In this document: in pieces, positions 26,814 to 35,458 of the stretch | Layout of the letters: each line of letters starts with the position of its first letter | How positions within the stretch are numbered: position 1 is the first letter of the stretch | NCBI GenBank assembly: GCA_963756115.1 | Contig: CAVWMN010000003.1 | Location: 620,001-684,000, forward strand | Length of the DNA: 64,000 bases | Source: JTS-RE37 sp963756115 | Lineage (GTDB): Bacteria > Bacteroidota > Bacteroidia > Flavobacteriales > Flavobacteriaceae | Direction: 5' to 3' | Made by a program: the position numbers and the translations under genes | Notes under the pieces: model-generated | Databases searched by the model: none | Told to the model about the DNA's origin: nothing | What the model saw: the letters and a program-made list of their open reading frames with translations, nothing else

Positions 26814-28217
26814 ATGAAAAACATCAACAGAAGAAATTTTATTCGCAAAACTTCCCTTGCCGGGGCCGCATTAGGCATAGGCCCGACATTGGTTAATGGC
26901 CAGGGCCCAGGTGCACAACGGCCCCTGGCAGCAAAATATATGGGAGGCTTCGCAGCCCCGCCGCTGGAAACCATACGTGCCGCTTTCATTGGAGTAGGTG
27001 CCCGTGGTGGTGGCCACCTCCAGTTCTTTGCTGCCCTGGAAGGCACAGAAGTTGTGGCGATCAGCGACCTCTATGAAGACAATGTAAAAAAATGGCAGGA
27101 TGTTGCAGTCGGGATCGGTGGCGGGGAACGTCATAATGCTATTGCCACATATTATGGGGAGGAGAACAAATGGAAGACCATGCTGAAGGAGGTGAAGCCC
27201 GATGTGGTCTTTATCGCTACAAACTGGAATAACCATGCCCCGATGGCCATCGAATCGATGAAACAGGGGGCTCATGCCATGGTGGAGGTCCCCATCGCGG
27301 TAACCCTTAAAGAAATGTGGGACATCGTTGACACTTCCGAACAGACCGGCAGGCATTGCATGATGATGGAAAACGTAAATTATGACCGGGACGAACTTAT
27401 GTTTCTGAATATGTGCCGGCTGGGGGTAATCGGGGAACTCCTGCATGCGGAAGCTGCCTATATCCATGAACTGAGGGGGCAAATGGATCAGGTTGACCGC
27501 GGGACCGGGTCCTGGCGCACCCCCCATTATGCCAAACGCAACGGCAACCTGTACCCGACACACGGCCTGGGACCCGTTGCCCAGTACATGAACCTGGGCC
27601 GAAAAGAAGATACCTTTGGCAGCCTTGTTTCCTTTTCCACACCCGCCCTGGGGAGGAATGCATATGCTGAAAAACATTTTCCGGCCGACCATAAATGGAA
27701 CCAACTCGATTTTAAAGGGGGGGACTTGAATACATCTATTATTAAAACAAACCTGGGGCGTACGATCCTGGTCCAATGGGACGAAACCAGCCCCCGGCCG
27801 TATACCCGCCTGAACCTCATCCAGGGAACCAAGGGTACGCTGGCGGGATTCCCAACCCGGGTTGCACTCGAAGGCGGGGTAGCGGGGGTGACGGAGGACC
27901 ACCACAGTTGGGTTGAGGGGGAACAGCTGGCTGTACTTTATGAAAAATATGACCACCCGCTGTACAAGCGGCTGAACCAAAAGACGAAAGACAGTGGCCA
28001 CGGCGGAATGGACGGGATGATGATGTACCGCATCGTCGAATGCCTGCACCAGGGCCTGCCCCTGGATCAGAACCTCTATGAAGGCTGTTTTTGGAGTGCT
28101 GTAGGCCCTTTGAGTGAGCAGTCCGTTGCTATGGGCGGTGCACCCAGGCCTTCCCGGATTTTACTAGGGGAAATTGGAAAGACACGGCACCCCTCGGGAT
28201 CATTACTTAGTGACTGA
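26814..28217 (+). CDS. GH109-like Gfo/Idh/MocA protein (alpha-N-acetylgalactosaminidase type)
   Basis: 467 residues with a Tat signal (RRNFIR, residues 6-11). The Rossmann site is AFIGVGARGGGHLQ and the C-terminal part carries the GH109 signatures GHGGMDGMM and PLDQNLYEGCFWSAVGPLSEQSV. GH109 enzymes remove terminal alpha-N-acetylgalactosamine by an NAD-dependent redox mechanism. Activity here is inferred; the substrate may differ. The Tat signal fits export of a folded NAD-bound enzyme. It follows the gamma-glutamyltransferase by 42 bp and is followed, after 139 bp holding several dyads, by another family member. Confidence 0.88.
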   Translation: MKNINRRNFIRKTSLAGAALGIGPTLVNGQGPGAQRPLAAKYMGGFAAPPLETIRAAFIGVGARGGGHLQFFAALEGTEVVAISDLYEDNVKKWQDVAVGIGGGERHNAIATYYGEENKWKTMLKEVKPDVVFIATNWNNHAPMAIESMKQGAHAMVEVPIAVTLKEMWDIVDTSEQTGRHCMMMENVNYDRDELMFLNMCRLGVIGELLHAEAAYIHELRGQMDQVDRGTGSWRTPHYAKRNGNLYPTHGLGPVAQYMNLGRKEDTFGSLVSFSTPALGRNAYAEKHFPADHKWNQLDFKGGDLNTSIIKTNLGRTILVQWDETSPRPYTRLNLIQGTKGTLAGFPTRVALEGGVAGVTEDHHSWVEGEQLAVLYEKYDHPLYKRLNQKTKDSGHGGMDGMMMYRIVECLHQGLPLDQNLYEGCFWSAVGPLSEQSVAMGGAPRPSRILLGEIGKTRHPSGSLLSD

Positions 28218-28221
28218 AATA

Positions 28222-28278
28222 TTCCGGGAACCAGGGTGGGCGAAATTCAGCAGGATTGGGAGTCACTTATTCCCGGAA
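28222..28278. promoter_or_regulatory. Paired TTCC-S-GGAA dyads after the GH109 gene
   Basis: TTCCGGGAA (28222-28230) and TTCCCGGAA (28270-28278) are reverse complements of each other and each is itself a near palindrome. They are 48 bp apart, centre to centre. They could be two operator sites or the arms of a 9-bp stem with a 39-nt loop. Confidence 0.45.
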
Positions 28279-28294
28279 GGCTTATTGTATGAAA

Positions 28295-28311
28295 AAAAGA
28301 TAGTATCTTTT
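28295..28311. promoter_or_regulatory. 17-bp palindrome over a -7-like box
   Basis: AAAAGATA-G-TATCTTTT is perfect in both arms. The right arm followed by G (TATCTTTTG) resembles a -7 box, and a TTG sits at 28285-28287. It lies 46 bp before the start of the following oxidoreductase gene, so it may be an operator. Confidence 0.45.
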
Positions 28312-28356
28312 GTCCCTGAAACCGCAAAAAAGTACAGCAATTAATTCCACGATACT

Positions 28357-29682
28357 ATGAATAAAAGAGAATTTTTAAAAGGCGCTGCCGCCCTGTCATC
28401 TTTCGCCTTACTCCCATCCGGGGTTTGGGCCTTCACAAAAAGCAAACGGTTGCGTACGGCCCATATAGGCGTAGGGAACATGGGCGCGGAAGACCTGAAA
28501 GCGATTTCATCCCATAAACTTGTAGACGTTACTGTCCTCTGCGACGTGGATGCCGACAACCTTGCAGCTGCCCATGCATTGCACCCAAAAGCAAAAATAT
28601 TCTCTGACTACCGGAAAATGCTTATGGAAATGGGGGATCAGATCGATGCCGTGATCGTATCCACCCCGGACCATACCCATGCCCCTGCTTCCATGATGGC
28701 GATGAACATGGATAAGCCCGTGTACTGCCAGAAACCCCTGAGCCACCACGTATCAGAAGCACGTGCCATGCGTAAACTGGCAGAAGAAAAAAACCTCATC
28801 ACCCAAATGGGCATACAGGTGCATTCCTTTTATGATTATAAACTGGCCACGTTGTTGATCCAGTCCGGGATCATCGGAAAAGTGAATACCGTACGGGCAT
28901 GGTCACCCAAGAATTGGGGATATGACGGCCCGGCCCCGGAAGGAAGTGATCCTGTTCCGGCTCAGCTCGACTGGAACCTTTGGCTGGGGACTTCGGCCAA
29001 AAGGCCTTATAAGGAAGGGTTTTACCATCCGGCAAACTGGCGGAAACTGGTGGATTACGGTTGCGGTACGTTAGGCGACATGGGAGTCCATATTTTTGAT
29101 ACACCCTATAATGCGCTGGCCCTGGACGTCCCCAAAACCATTGTAAATGAATGCCGGGAACCTACCGGGTTCGGGTATCCGGTAAACAATACGGTTACCT
29201 ATGAATTCCCTGGAACTGATTACACCACAGATACCCTGAAATGGGTTTGGTATGATGGCCCCGGCGCTCCGGAGAGCCATGAAGACCTGAAATTGCCGGA
29301 GGGGGAAACCCTCCACGACCAGGGAGCGATGTTCATGGGTGAAAAAGGCAGGCTGTACCTCCCCCATTTTATGGAACTCCCCAAACTGATAGTCGATGGA
29401 AAATACCAGGAAATGGACATAGCCTCCTTCGAGTTGGGAGCGCCTGTAAGGGACTATGAATCGGAAGGCAAAAAACATTACCACCAATTCGTGGATGCCT
29501 GCTTGGGAACCGATAGCTGTTCGGCACCATTTTCCTATGCAGCCCGACTTACAGAAACAATACTTTTGGGGGTTATCGCGGGAAGGTTTCCGAATCAGAC
29601 GCTCCACTGGGACAATGCTTCGGCAAAATTCGCAGAGGATGAAGCGAACCAATATCTGGAGTCGGCATACCGGGATTTTTAA
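28357..29682 (+). CDS. Exported Gfo/Idh/MocA family oxidoreductase
   Basis: 441 residues. The N-terminus (NKREFLKGAAALSSFALLPSG) is a Tat-like signal with Lys-Arg in place of the usual Arg-Arg. The dinucleotide site AHIGVGNMGAEDL is followed by CDVDADN, the STPDHTHAP block and YCQKPLSHH, a variant of the EKP motif with Gln replacing Glu. The C-terminal domain (WRKLVDYGCGTLGDMGVHIFDTPYNA) is that of the protein at 9.7 kb, so these two are closer to each other than to GH109. The reaction is unknown. It converges on the cyclase fusion gene with a 35-bp gap. Confidence 0.88.
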   Translation: MNKREFLKGAAALSSFALLPSGVWAFTKSKRLRTAHIGVGNMGAEDLKAISSHKLVDVTVLCDVDADNLAAAHALHPKAKIFSDYRKMLMEMGDQIDAVIVSTPDHTHAPASMMAMNMDKPVYCQKPLSHHVSEARAMRKLAEEKNLITQMGIQVHSFYDYKLATLLIQSGIIGKVNTVRAWSPKNWGYDGPAPEGSDPVPAQLDWNLWLGTSAKRPYKEGFYHPANWRKLVDYGCGTLGDMGVHIFDTPYNALALDVPKTIVNECREPTGFGYPVNNTVTYEFPGTDYTTDTLKWVWYDGPGAPESHEDLKLPEGETLHDQGAMFMGEKGRLYLPHFMELPKLIVDGKYQEMDIASFELGAPVRDYESEGKKHYHQFVDACLGTDSCSAPFSYAARLTETILLGVIAGRFPNQTLHWDNASAKFAEDEANQYLESAYRDF

Positions 29683-29717
29683 GGTTGGGGGGATCACTGC
29701 GGGTTCAGAATAGAAAT

Positions 29718-31085
29718 TTATTTTCTGGATACCTGGTATAACATTTTATTGCCAGGAATGCCTTTAAGGTTATACCTGCCCATTTCCATAAATTCAAAGG
29801 ACACATTTTGGGTGATCTCTTTAAGTGTATCAGAAGTCCATATTTCCTTGCTTCCTGCATAGCCTAACAGCCGGGACGCAATATGTACATTTGCACCGCG
29901 GATGTCACCTTCGGCAAACTCAATTTCTCCTGCGTGCAGGCCACCACGGATCAGTATATTTTCTTCCGCCAGTGCCGTTATCAATTTCAGGGAGCATTCA
30001 AGGGCTTCCGTCGCTGTTTCAAACGTAACAAGAAATCCATCGCCGGTATCCTTTATGATTTCCCCGTTATAGTGCTGCACAGTACGGGTTACTATTGCCG
30101 TGTGTTTTTCCAGTAATTCGATCCACTTTCTATCTCCCAGTTCCAGGACCATCTCGGTGGACGAAACGATATCGGTAAATAAGATCACCCGCAATGCCCT
30201 CCTGATATTTTCTGACCGATGCCTGATGGTTTCTTCATAAGGTTCCTTTACCCCGAGGAATTCGTATACTTCTCTCCAGAATTCGGTCCATGCAGGTTCT
30301 GTCTCCTGCAAAATATGATTGTTGCTGTTGAGTCGGACAAAACGGGCATTGGGGATAAGTTCTGCCAGGAGTTTCCCTTCTTTAAACGGAATAGAGGCAT
30401 CTCCCTGGGGATGGAGGATCAGGGTTGGACATTTAACGTTTGCGGCTTCTTCAACAACATTGGACAGATGCATTTCCCTTTCCAGCTGGGCTGCAATTTC
30501 CGGTTCCGTTGAGATTTTCATCAATTCATTGAATGCCTGAATAACATGGTCTGCAGCATCTGGCATTATCTGGGCGGAAAAAAACTTGCGGAAGGCGGGA
30601 TTGTCCTTTCCCCATCCCAACCTGATCATATCGATAAGCATTTGTTCTTCCCGCTTCCCGGTCTCGCTCAGGTCCCTGTGTAACCATCCCCGGGCATAAC
30701 CCCCTAGGATAATTAGTTTTTTTACCCTTTCGGGATATCGCGCTGCAAATGCAACAGCTACCGTCGAACCCTGCGATTGCCCGAAAAGATTAAAGGTTTC
30801 AAGGCCTTCAGCATCAACAACAGCTTTCAGGTCCTCGATCCAGGTATCCCAGCTGTAATCCCGACTATACCAGTCAGACAGACCGTTGCCCCGTTCATCA
30901 TACCGGATCAGGGTATGGAATCTGGCCAGTCCCTTCAGGAAAGGTCTCCAGGTAGGGTTTTGCCAATCGTGTTCAAGGTGCGTAATATAAGTCGCCGTTT
31001 TAACAAGGGGTTCCCCGCTGCCCAGGACCGCATACGCAATCTGGGTGCCATCAGCAGAATGGGTTTTACGGATTTTCTGGTCCAT
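29718..31085 (-). CDS. Alpha/beta hydrolase fused to class III adenylate cyclase
   Basis: 455 residues from ATG 31085; a TTG two codons upstream is less likely. Residues 1-275 are an alpha/beta hydrolase with GQSQG (Ser104), Asp229 and His257 as the likely triad. Residues 295-455 are a class III cyclase catalytic domain with the metal aspartates in LFTDIVSST (Asp305) and TGDGF (Asp349), base-selecting Lys345 and Asp394 and transition-state Asn399 and Arg405. The full set predicts active adenylate, not guanylate, cyclase. No membrane helix is seen, so it should be cytosolic. The pairing suggests that a small ester or lactone, bound or cleaved by the hydrolase, controls cAMP; that is inference. 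Confidence 0.9.
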   Translation of the reverse strand: MDQKIRKTHSADGTQIAYAVLGSGEPLVKTATYITHLEHDWQNPTWRPFLKGLARFHTLIRYDERGNGLSDWYSRDYSWDTWIEDLKAVVDAEGLETFNLFGQSQGSTVAVAFAARYPERVKKLIILGGYARGWLHRDLSETGKREEQMLIDMIRLGWGKDNPAFRKFFSAQIMPDAADHVIQAFNELMKISTEPEIAAQLEREMHLSNVVEEAANVKCPTLILHPQGDASIPFKEGKLLAELIPNARFVRLNSNNHILQETEPAWTEFWREVYEFLGVKEPYEETIRHRSENIRRALRVILFTDIVSSTEMVLELGDRKWIELLEKHTAIVTRTVQHYNGEIIKDTGDGFLVTFETATEALECSLKLITALAEENILIRGGLHAGEIEFAEGDIRGANVHIASRLLGYAGSKEIWTSDTLKEITQNVSFEFMEMGRYNLKGIPGNKMLYQVSRK

Positions 31086-31294
31086 TGGCAATGATTTGTG
31101 ATTGTTAAAGATAGGAAATCAGGAAGGTTATGAATCGCTTAATAAACTATTTGATCCCGGAACAGCAATACCCTTCAGGTTGCGTTGCTTTTATTTTAAT
31201 GAGCTATCGCATTTAATTACCGAGGATTATGTACCTTTCTTGTACCATGGACCCTGGCCTTTCATAACCGGGCTTCTCCATAAAAAACGATCAG

Positions 31295-32740
31295 ATGGAT
31301 AAACGCCACCTTGCCCTGGTGCTTGCATGCGTTATGCTTTCGTGCGACAATGAGAAAATGGAAGAAATTGTAGTGATCGGAGGGGGCCTGATGGGAAGCG
31401 CAGCCGGTTGGCAGTTATCTCGTTCCGGGGCCCAGGTTCTATTACTGGAACAACAGGATTCTGTCTACAGGTATGGATCAAGTTTTGGAGACTCGCGGAT
31501 TTCCCGCAGTCTGGGCCCAGCGGGGGATCTGTTTTCCTACCTGCAACAGACCTCGGTGGCTGAGACCCATACATTGATCAACTTCCTCAATACGAAGCAA
31601 AAAGCGGGCAGCCACAGCATGGAGGATATTTATACCACATCTCCCGTAACCTATATTTTTCAAAAATCACAGGATGAACTGGTAGCCGGATTGTTAAAAG
31701 GGCAAACTGATCCGTATGAATACGCTTCCAACCCTTCGGAGGCCATGACATTTTTTGGGATGAAGGTAAACGATTCGCTCCGGATCATACGGGAAACCAA
31801 GCCCTATTCAGGAACTATGAACCCGGTCGTATTGATCGCGAAACTCCACGAAGGCATCAAACTGGCAGGTAGCCAGGTACAGTATAATGAAAAGGTAACA
31901 CGGCTCCAAAGGATCAGGGACCACTACAGGATCGTTACCACTAATTCCAAAACTGGGGAATCCCAAACCATCCGCGCCAGAAAAATAGTGTCGGCCGCCG
32001 GACCGTATACCGGTAGTCTCTTAGTTGATCTGGCCCCGTACTTTGACCGGCTTATTACTACCAAAAGACTGTTTCTGGCATTTTTTAAACCGGATAAATC
32101 TTTCTGGGAATCCCTGGATACGTCCCAAAAGAGCCATTTCAATGCATCCTTCCCGACAGCTGAAATGGACTCGGAAATTTTTTATGCCATGTTGGACAAT
32201 TACGATGAGGAGGGTATTCCGATCATTAAGGCAGGCGGGCATTTCCTGCGAACGGATGTGCCGGATCTCAACAAGGCATGGGGTATGCCGGTTTCTGTAA
32301 CGGAACAGGAATGGGCCAAATCACATCTCCTGAAATACCTGGCATTACTGGGATTCCCCTGTTCCAGTACTGATTTGGACTATTATAAGGGGTACTCCTG
32401 TGTGTATTCCCTTTCTGCTTCAGAGATCCCTTATGTAACCCGGTTACCCAGGGACCAGGGCAGCACAGATCCCAACGTCGTAGTTATTGCCGGACTTTCC
32501 GGGGTGGGTGCCAAGGGAGCGCTTGCATACGGTTTGCATGCAGCAGATCTGCTCCTGGGAAAGGACAATAGCGACGTGGCATATCAAAAGGCTAAAAAAG
32601 GACTGGGGGAAGAACGCCTGCTCCTCGATATAAAAACACTAAAACAGGGAACTCCAGTTAGCCAAAAAATAAAAATCGAACCGAAAAAGGATGGCACCGT
32701 GTATGTCGATGGAGGTATTTTCTTTAGACAAAACTGGTGA
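31295..32740 (+). CDS. Lipoprotein FAD-dependent oxidase, sarcosine oxidase-like
   Basis: 481 residues. The first 17 end in a lipobox (VMLSC, Cys17), directly followed by the flavin site EIVVIGGGLMGSAAGWQL (about 24-41). GDSRISRS (65-72) matches the active-site arginines of monomeric sarcosine/N-methyltryptophan oxidases. GYSCVYS (Cys369) matches their cysteine covalently bound to FAD. An internal ATG at residue 22 would give a cytosolic protein, so lipidation depends on the first ATG. A C-terminal tail of about 40 residues exceeds the usual family length. Substrate is probably an N-methyl amine or amino acid. It is followed 44 bp on by a hydrolase gene. Confidence 0.85.
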   Translation: MDKRHLALVLACVMLSCDNEKMEEIVVIGGGLMGSAAGWQLSRSGAQVLLLEQQDSVYRYGSSFGDSRISRSLGPAGDLFSYLQQTSVAETHTLINFLNTKQKAGSHSMEDIYTTSPVTYIFQKSQDELVAGLLKGQTDPYEYASNPSEAMTFFGMKVNDSLRIIRETKPYSGTMNPVVLIAKLHEGIKLAGSQVQYNEKVTRLQRIRDHYRIVTTNSKTGESQTIRARKIVSAAGPYTGSLLVDLAPYFDRLITTKRLFLAFFKPDKSFWESLDTSQKSHFNASFPTAEMDSEIFYAMLDNYDEEGIPIIKAGGHFLRTDVPDLNKAWGMPVSVTEQEWAKSHLLKYLALLGFPCSSTDLDYYKGYSCVYSLSASEIPYVTRLPRDQGSTDPNVVVIAGLSGVGAKGALAYGLHAADLLLGKDNSDVAYQKAKKGLGEERLLLDIKTLKQGTPVSQKIKIEPKKDGTVYVDGGIFFRQNW

Positions 32741-32784
32741 AGTATATAAACTTTTATTTTAACCTTTAACAAAAACCATACGAT

Positions 32785-34080
32785 ATGCATAGCTCTTTCC
32801 AGCAGGCAACCAGCTATCTGTTATTTTTTATCCTGGCCTGTTCCAGCCTGGTTGGTCAGGATACAACCTTTGTCTACGGTGATGCCTTGCCGGACGCCCC
32901 GGAACTTTCTGAAAGAGGGTCGTACAATATAGGTGTCCGCACCATGGACCTGGTGAACAGGAACCAAATAGATGTATTGAACTCAGATAAAGGTGTGGAT
33001 CCGTACTATGACCGCCCTTTGAAAGTTGAAGTATGGTACCCGGGTAAACTGCCGCCGGATAGCGAGGCGGCCATCCGTTATGAAGACGTAATGGGAACCG
33101 CGGGCGATAGTCTACGGCCGCTGATCCCTTTTAGCTTCAGGGGCCGGGCACTGCGCGATGCGGAACCTGATACCGAAGGCGGGCCTTACCCACTGCTAAT
33201 CGTATCACACGGCTATGTAGGTTCCCGCTACCTCATGACCTACCTGACTGAAAACCTCGCTTCTAAAGGGTATATCGTAGTTGCTATAGACCATACGGAT
33301 TCCACTTTTAAGGACGCCAATGCCTTTCCAAGTACGCTGTTGAACCGAGCGAAGGACATCCGCTTCGTCCTGGACGAAATGGCCCGTATAGGAGGGGATC
33401 AAAATGATATACTGTCTGGTATAATTGATTCCGGCAACACGGGGATCATCGGGTATTCCATGGGCGGATATGGGGTGCTGAATGTTGCAGGTGCAGGGTA
33501 TAGTGATGGTTTGACTACTTTTTTTGCCGGGATGACAGGAGGCAGCACCGCTATTTCGAGCCTGGCTGCCGGCAGCCCGGAGTACAGCTCCAGAAATGAC
33601 AGCCGGATAAAGGCAGTAGTGGCTTTTGCACCCTGGGGAATGGAAAGGGGGGTATGGGATGCGGAAGGACTTAAGGGCCTTTCAAAACCTGTCCTCTTTG
33701 TAGCGGGTAGCCAGGATGATATTTCAGGTTATGAAAAAGGGATCAGGGCAATTTACGAGGGGGCCGTCAATGCGGACCGGTACCTGCTGACCTATATAAA
33801 TGCACGGCATAATGTGGCGCCAAATCCTCCGCCAGCTGCATCCCTGGAACCGGGACTCCATATCGATGAATATTACAGGTATGCCGAGCCTTCATGGGAC
33901 CAGCGCAGGATAAACAACATCAACCAGCATTTTGTAACTGCCTTCCTGGGCATCCACCTGAAACAAAAAGACTATAGTAAGTTCCTGGATCTCCCTGAGG
34001 ATTCCAATTCCGGGGATTGGGCCGGATTCAAACCAAGGTCTTCCACCGGCATGCAACTGCTGCATTCCAATGCCAATTGA
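32785..34080 (+). CDS. PAF-acetylhydrolase-like alpha/beta hydrolase, probable lipoprotein
   Basis: 431 residues with a signal ending in a lipobox-like LACS (Cys19). The core looks like the platelet-activating-factor acetylhydrolase/dienelactone hydrolase superfamily: VEVWYPG near residue 85, SHGYVGSRYLMTYLTENLAS (141-160) and the nucleophile elbow GYSMGG with Ser225. An acid (SQDDI) and a histidine (NARHNVAP) follow at plausible positions. It should hydrolyse short esters or lactones outside the cytoplasm; the substrate is unknown. It lies 44 bp after the flavoenzyme gene on the same strand. Confidence 0.85.
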   Translation: MHSSFQQATSYLLFFILACSSLVGQDTTFVYGDALPDAPELSERGSYNIGVRTMDLVNRNQIDVLNSDKGVDPYYDRPLKVEVWYPGKLPPDSEAAIRYEDVMGTAGDSLRPLIPFSFRGRALRDAEPDTEGGPYPLLIVSHGYVGSRYLMTYLTENLASKGYIVVAIDHTDSTFKDANAFPSTLLNRAKDIRFVLDEMARIGGDQNDILSGIIDSGNTGIIGYSMGGYGVLNVAGAGYSDGLTTFFAGMTGGSTAISSLAAGSPEYSSRNDSRIKAVVAFAPWGMERGVWDAEGLKGLSKPVLFVAGSQDDISGYEKGIRAIYEGAVNADRYLLTYINARHNVAPNPPPAASLEPGLHIDEYYRYAEPSWDQRRINNINQHFVTAFLGIHLKQKDYSKFLDLPEDSNSGDWAGFKPRSSTGMQLLHSNAN

Positions 34081-34156
34081 GGTAATTTTAAGATGGGATA
34101 CACTATGCTGATTTCCATATATAAACTACCTTGGCCTGCTCCAATACTATTGGCAA

Positions 34157-34948
34157 ATGGAAACAGCACATTCGATGACAGCCGGGGATCACAGCGTACT
34201 TATCCATGCGAAACGGCAGATGGAAGACATTGGTTGGGCCATGAAAGGGCTAAATAAAATGGGGAACGTCCTGGAAAACCGTATCAAATTGTTACCACAG
34301 AAACAGCAAAAATGGTTGCAGCAAACCACTTATAAAGTCTTGCATACTGTGGTGAAAAGCAATCTGTTGTCCATGAAAAAAGGTACTTCGGGGAAATCCC
34401 CCATCAATTTAACCTACAAGGCACTGATAACCTCTTCGGGGGCAGTAGGAGGAGCATTCGGGGTAGCAGCCTTTGCGGCCGACCTTACGCTGGCTACCAA
34501 GCTGATGATGCGGTCAATCATGGATATTGCACGCAGTGAAGGGGAAGATCTCAAAAACCCAGATACGCAGCTGGCCTGTTTACAGGTTTTTGCACTGGGT
34601 GGGAAATCCAGGCACGATGACAGCCTCGAAACAGGCTATTACGCGTCCAGGATCGCCATGAATACAGCCTTCAAAGGCGGGTCAAAGGCCCTGCAGGGAC
34701 TTCTGAAAGGAAGCGCGAATCCATTGTTACTGGTTATTGCCGAGGTGGCGGCCCGCTTCAGCGTACAGGTATCTGAAAAATTTGTTGCCCAGGCTATGCC
34801 TGTGCTGGGAGCGGTAGGGGGCGCGGCCATAAACCTTGCATTTATCGACCATTTCCAGAACATGGCGCATGCACATTTTGCCATCAGGAGGTTGGAACGG
34901 AAATACGGGGAAGACCTGGTGCGAAAACAATATGAAGCAATCAGATAG
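34157..34948 (+). CDS. EcsC family protein
   Basis: 263 residues. A glycine- and alanine-rich hydrophobic block (ALITSSGAVGGAFGVAAFAADLTLATKLMMRSIMDIARSEGEDL, central part at about 95-135) is the signature of the EcsC family. In Bacillus the name comes from the third gene of the ecs operon, whose role is unclear. Two further hydrophobic helices lie in the C-terminal half (about 190-235). No ABC transporter is near, so nothing about function can be drawn from context. It lies 76 bp after the PAF-acetylhydrolase-like gene. Confidence 0.85.
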   Translation: METAHSMTAGDHSVLIHAKRQMEDIGWAMKGLNKMGNVLENRIKLLPQKQQKWLQQTTYKVLHTVVKSNLLSMKKGTSGKSPINLTYKALITSSGAVGGAFGVAAFAADLTLATKLMMRSIMDIARSEGEDLKNPDTQLACLQVFALGGKSRHDDSLETGYYASRIAMNTAFKGGSKALQGLLKGSANPLLLVIAEVAARFSVQVSEKFVAQAMPVLGAVGGAAINLAFIDHFQNMAHAHFAIRRLERKYGEDLVRKQYEAIR

Positions 34949-35121
34949 CAAGGACGATAGCATAGTGCGCCATTTCAATAACAGGCATAATCCATAACAG
35001 ATTCCTGCCCTTCCATAGCAATAAAATTTGTACCTTTTAAAGGTCCGGAAATCCTGTTCCAAATTCGGGAATCCGGATAGTAACCTCCCCCGTATTAATA
35101 ATCTTATTAAATAAAGGATCT

Positions 35122-35298
35122 ATGGAAAAAATAATTCATTGCAGGGATGTAGGTTTTGATTGCGAAGGTGTCATCCGTGCAAATTCCGAAGAAGAGGCGC
35201 TGCAGCTGGCTGCTGCCCATGCCAAAAATGAACACGGGCTTAAACACATCACCCATGATGTAGTGGAAAAGATCAAGTCGGTTATGCGGGATGCCTGA
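35122..35298 (+). CDS. DUF1059 family small protein
   Basis: 58 residues: a short beta-alpha protein with the family features CRDVGFDCEGVIRANSEEE and HAKNEHG, then a C-terminal helix. DUF1059 proteins are small, cytosolic and of unknown role. The ATG at 35122 follows an A-rich stretch. An inverted repeat ACCTTT-T-AAAGGT at 35032-35044 overlaps a TACCTTTT sequence that resembles a -7 box, some 80 bp upstream. The gene is easy to miss because of its length. Confidence 0.85.
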   Translation: MEKIIHCRDVGFDCEGVIRANSEEEALQLAAAHAKNEHGLKHITHDVVEKIKSVMRDA

Positions 35299-35458
35299 CA
35301 TACTTCGGTATTTTGCTCTGTAATGCTGCCGTACCCTTTGCGGTTCTGCCTGACGGGAATGCGGGTGCGATTCTTGTGCTGGTATCCGGAATCCATACCT
35401 ATTTCTGTATGCAAAGGGTGTTGCTACACGCGGCCCAAAAGTCGCAATTCAATGAAAC

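Noticed and set aside
35300..35315. UUCG-loop hairpin right after the DUF1059 gene
   Set aside because: Only four base pairs; too weak to call a terminator although a short T run follows.
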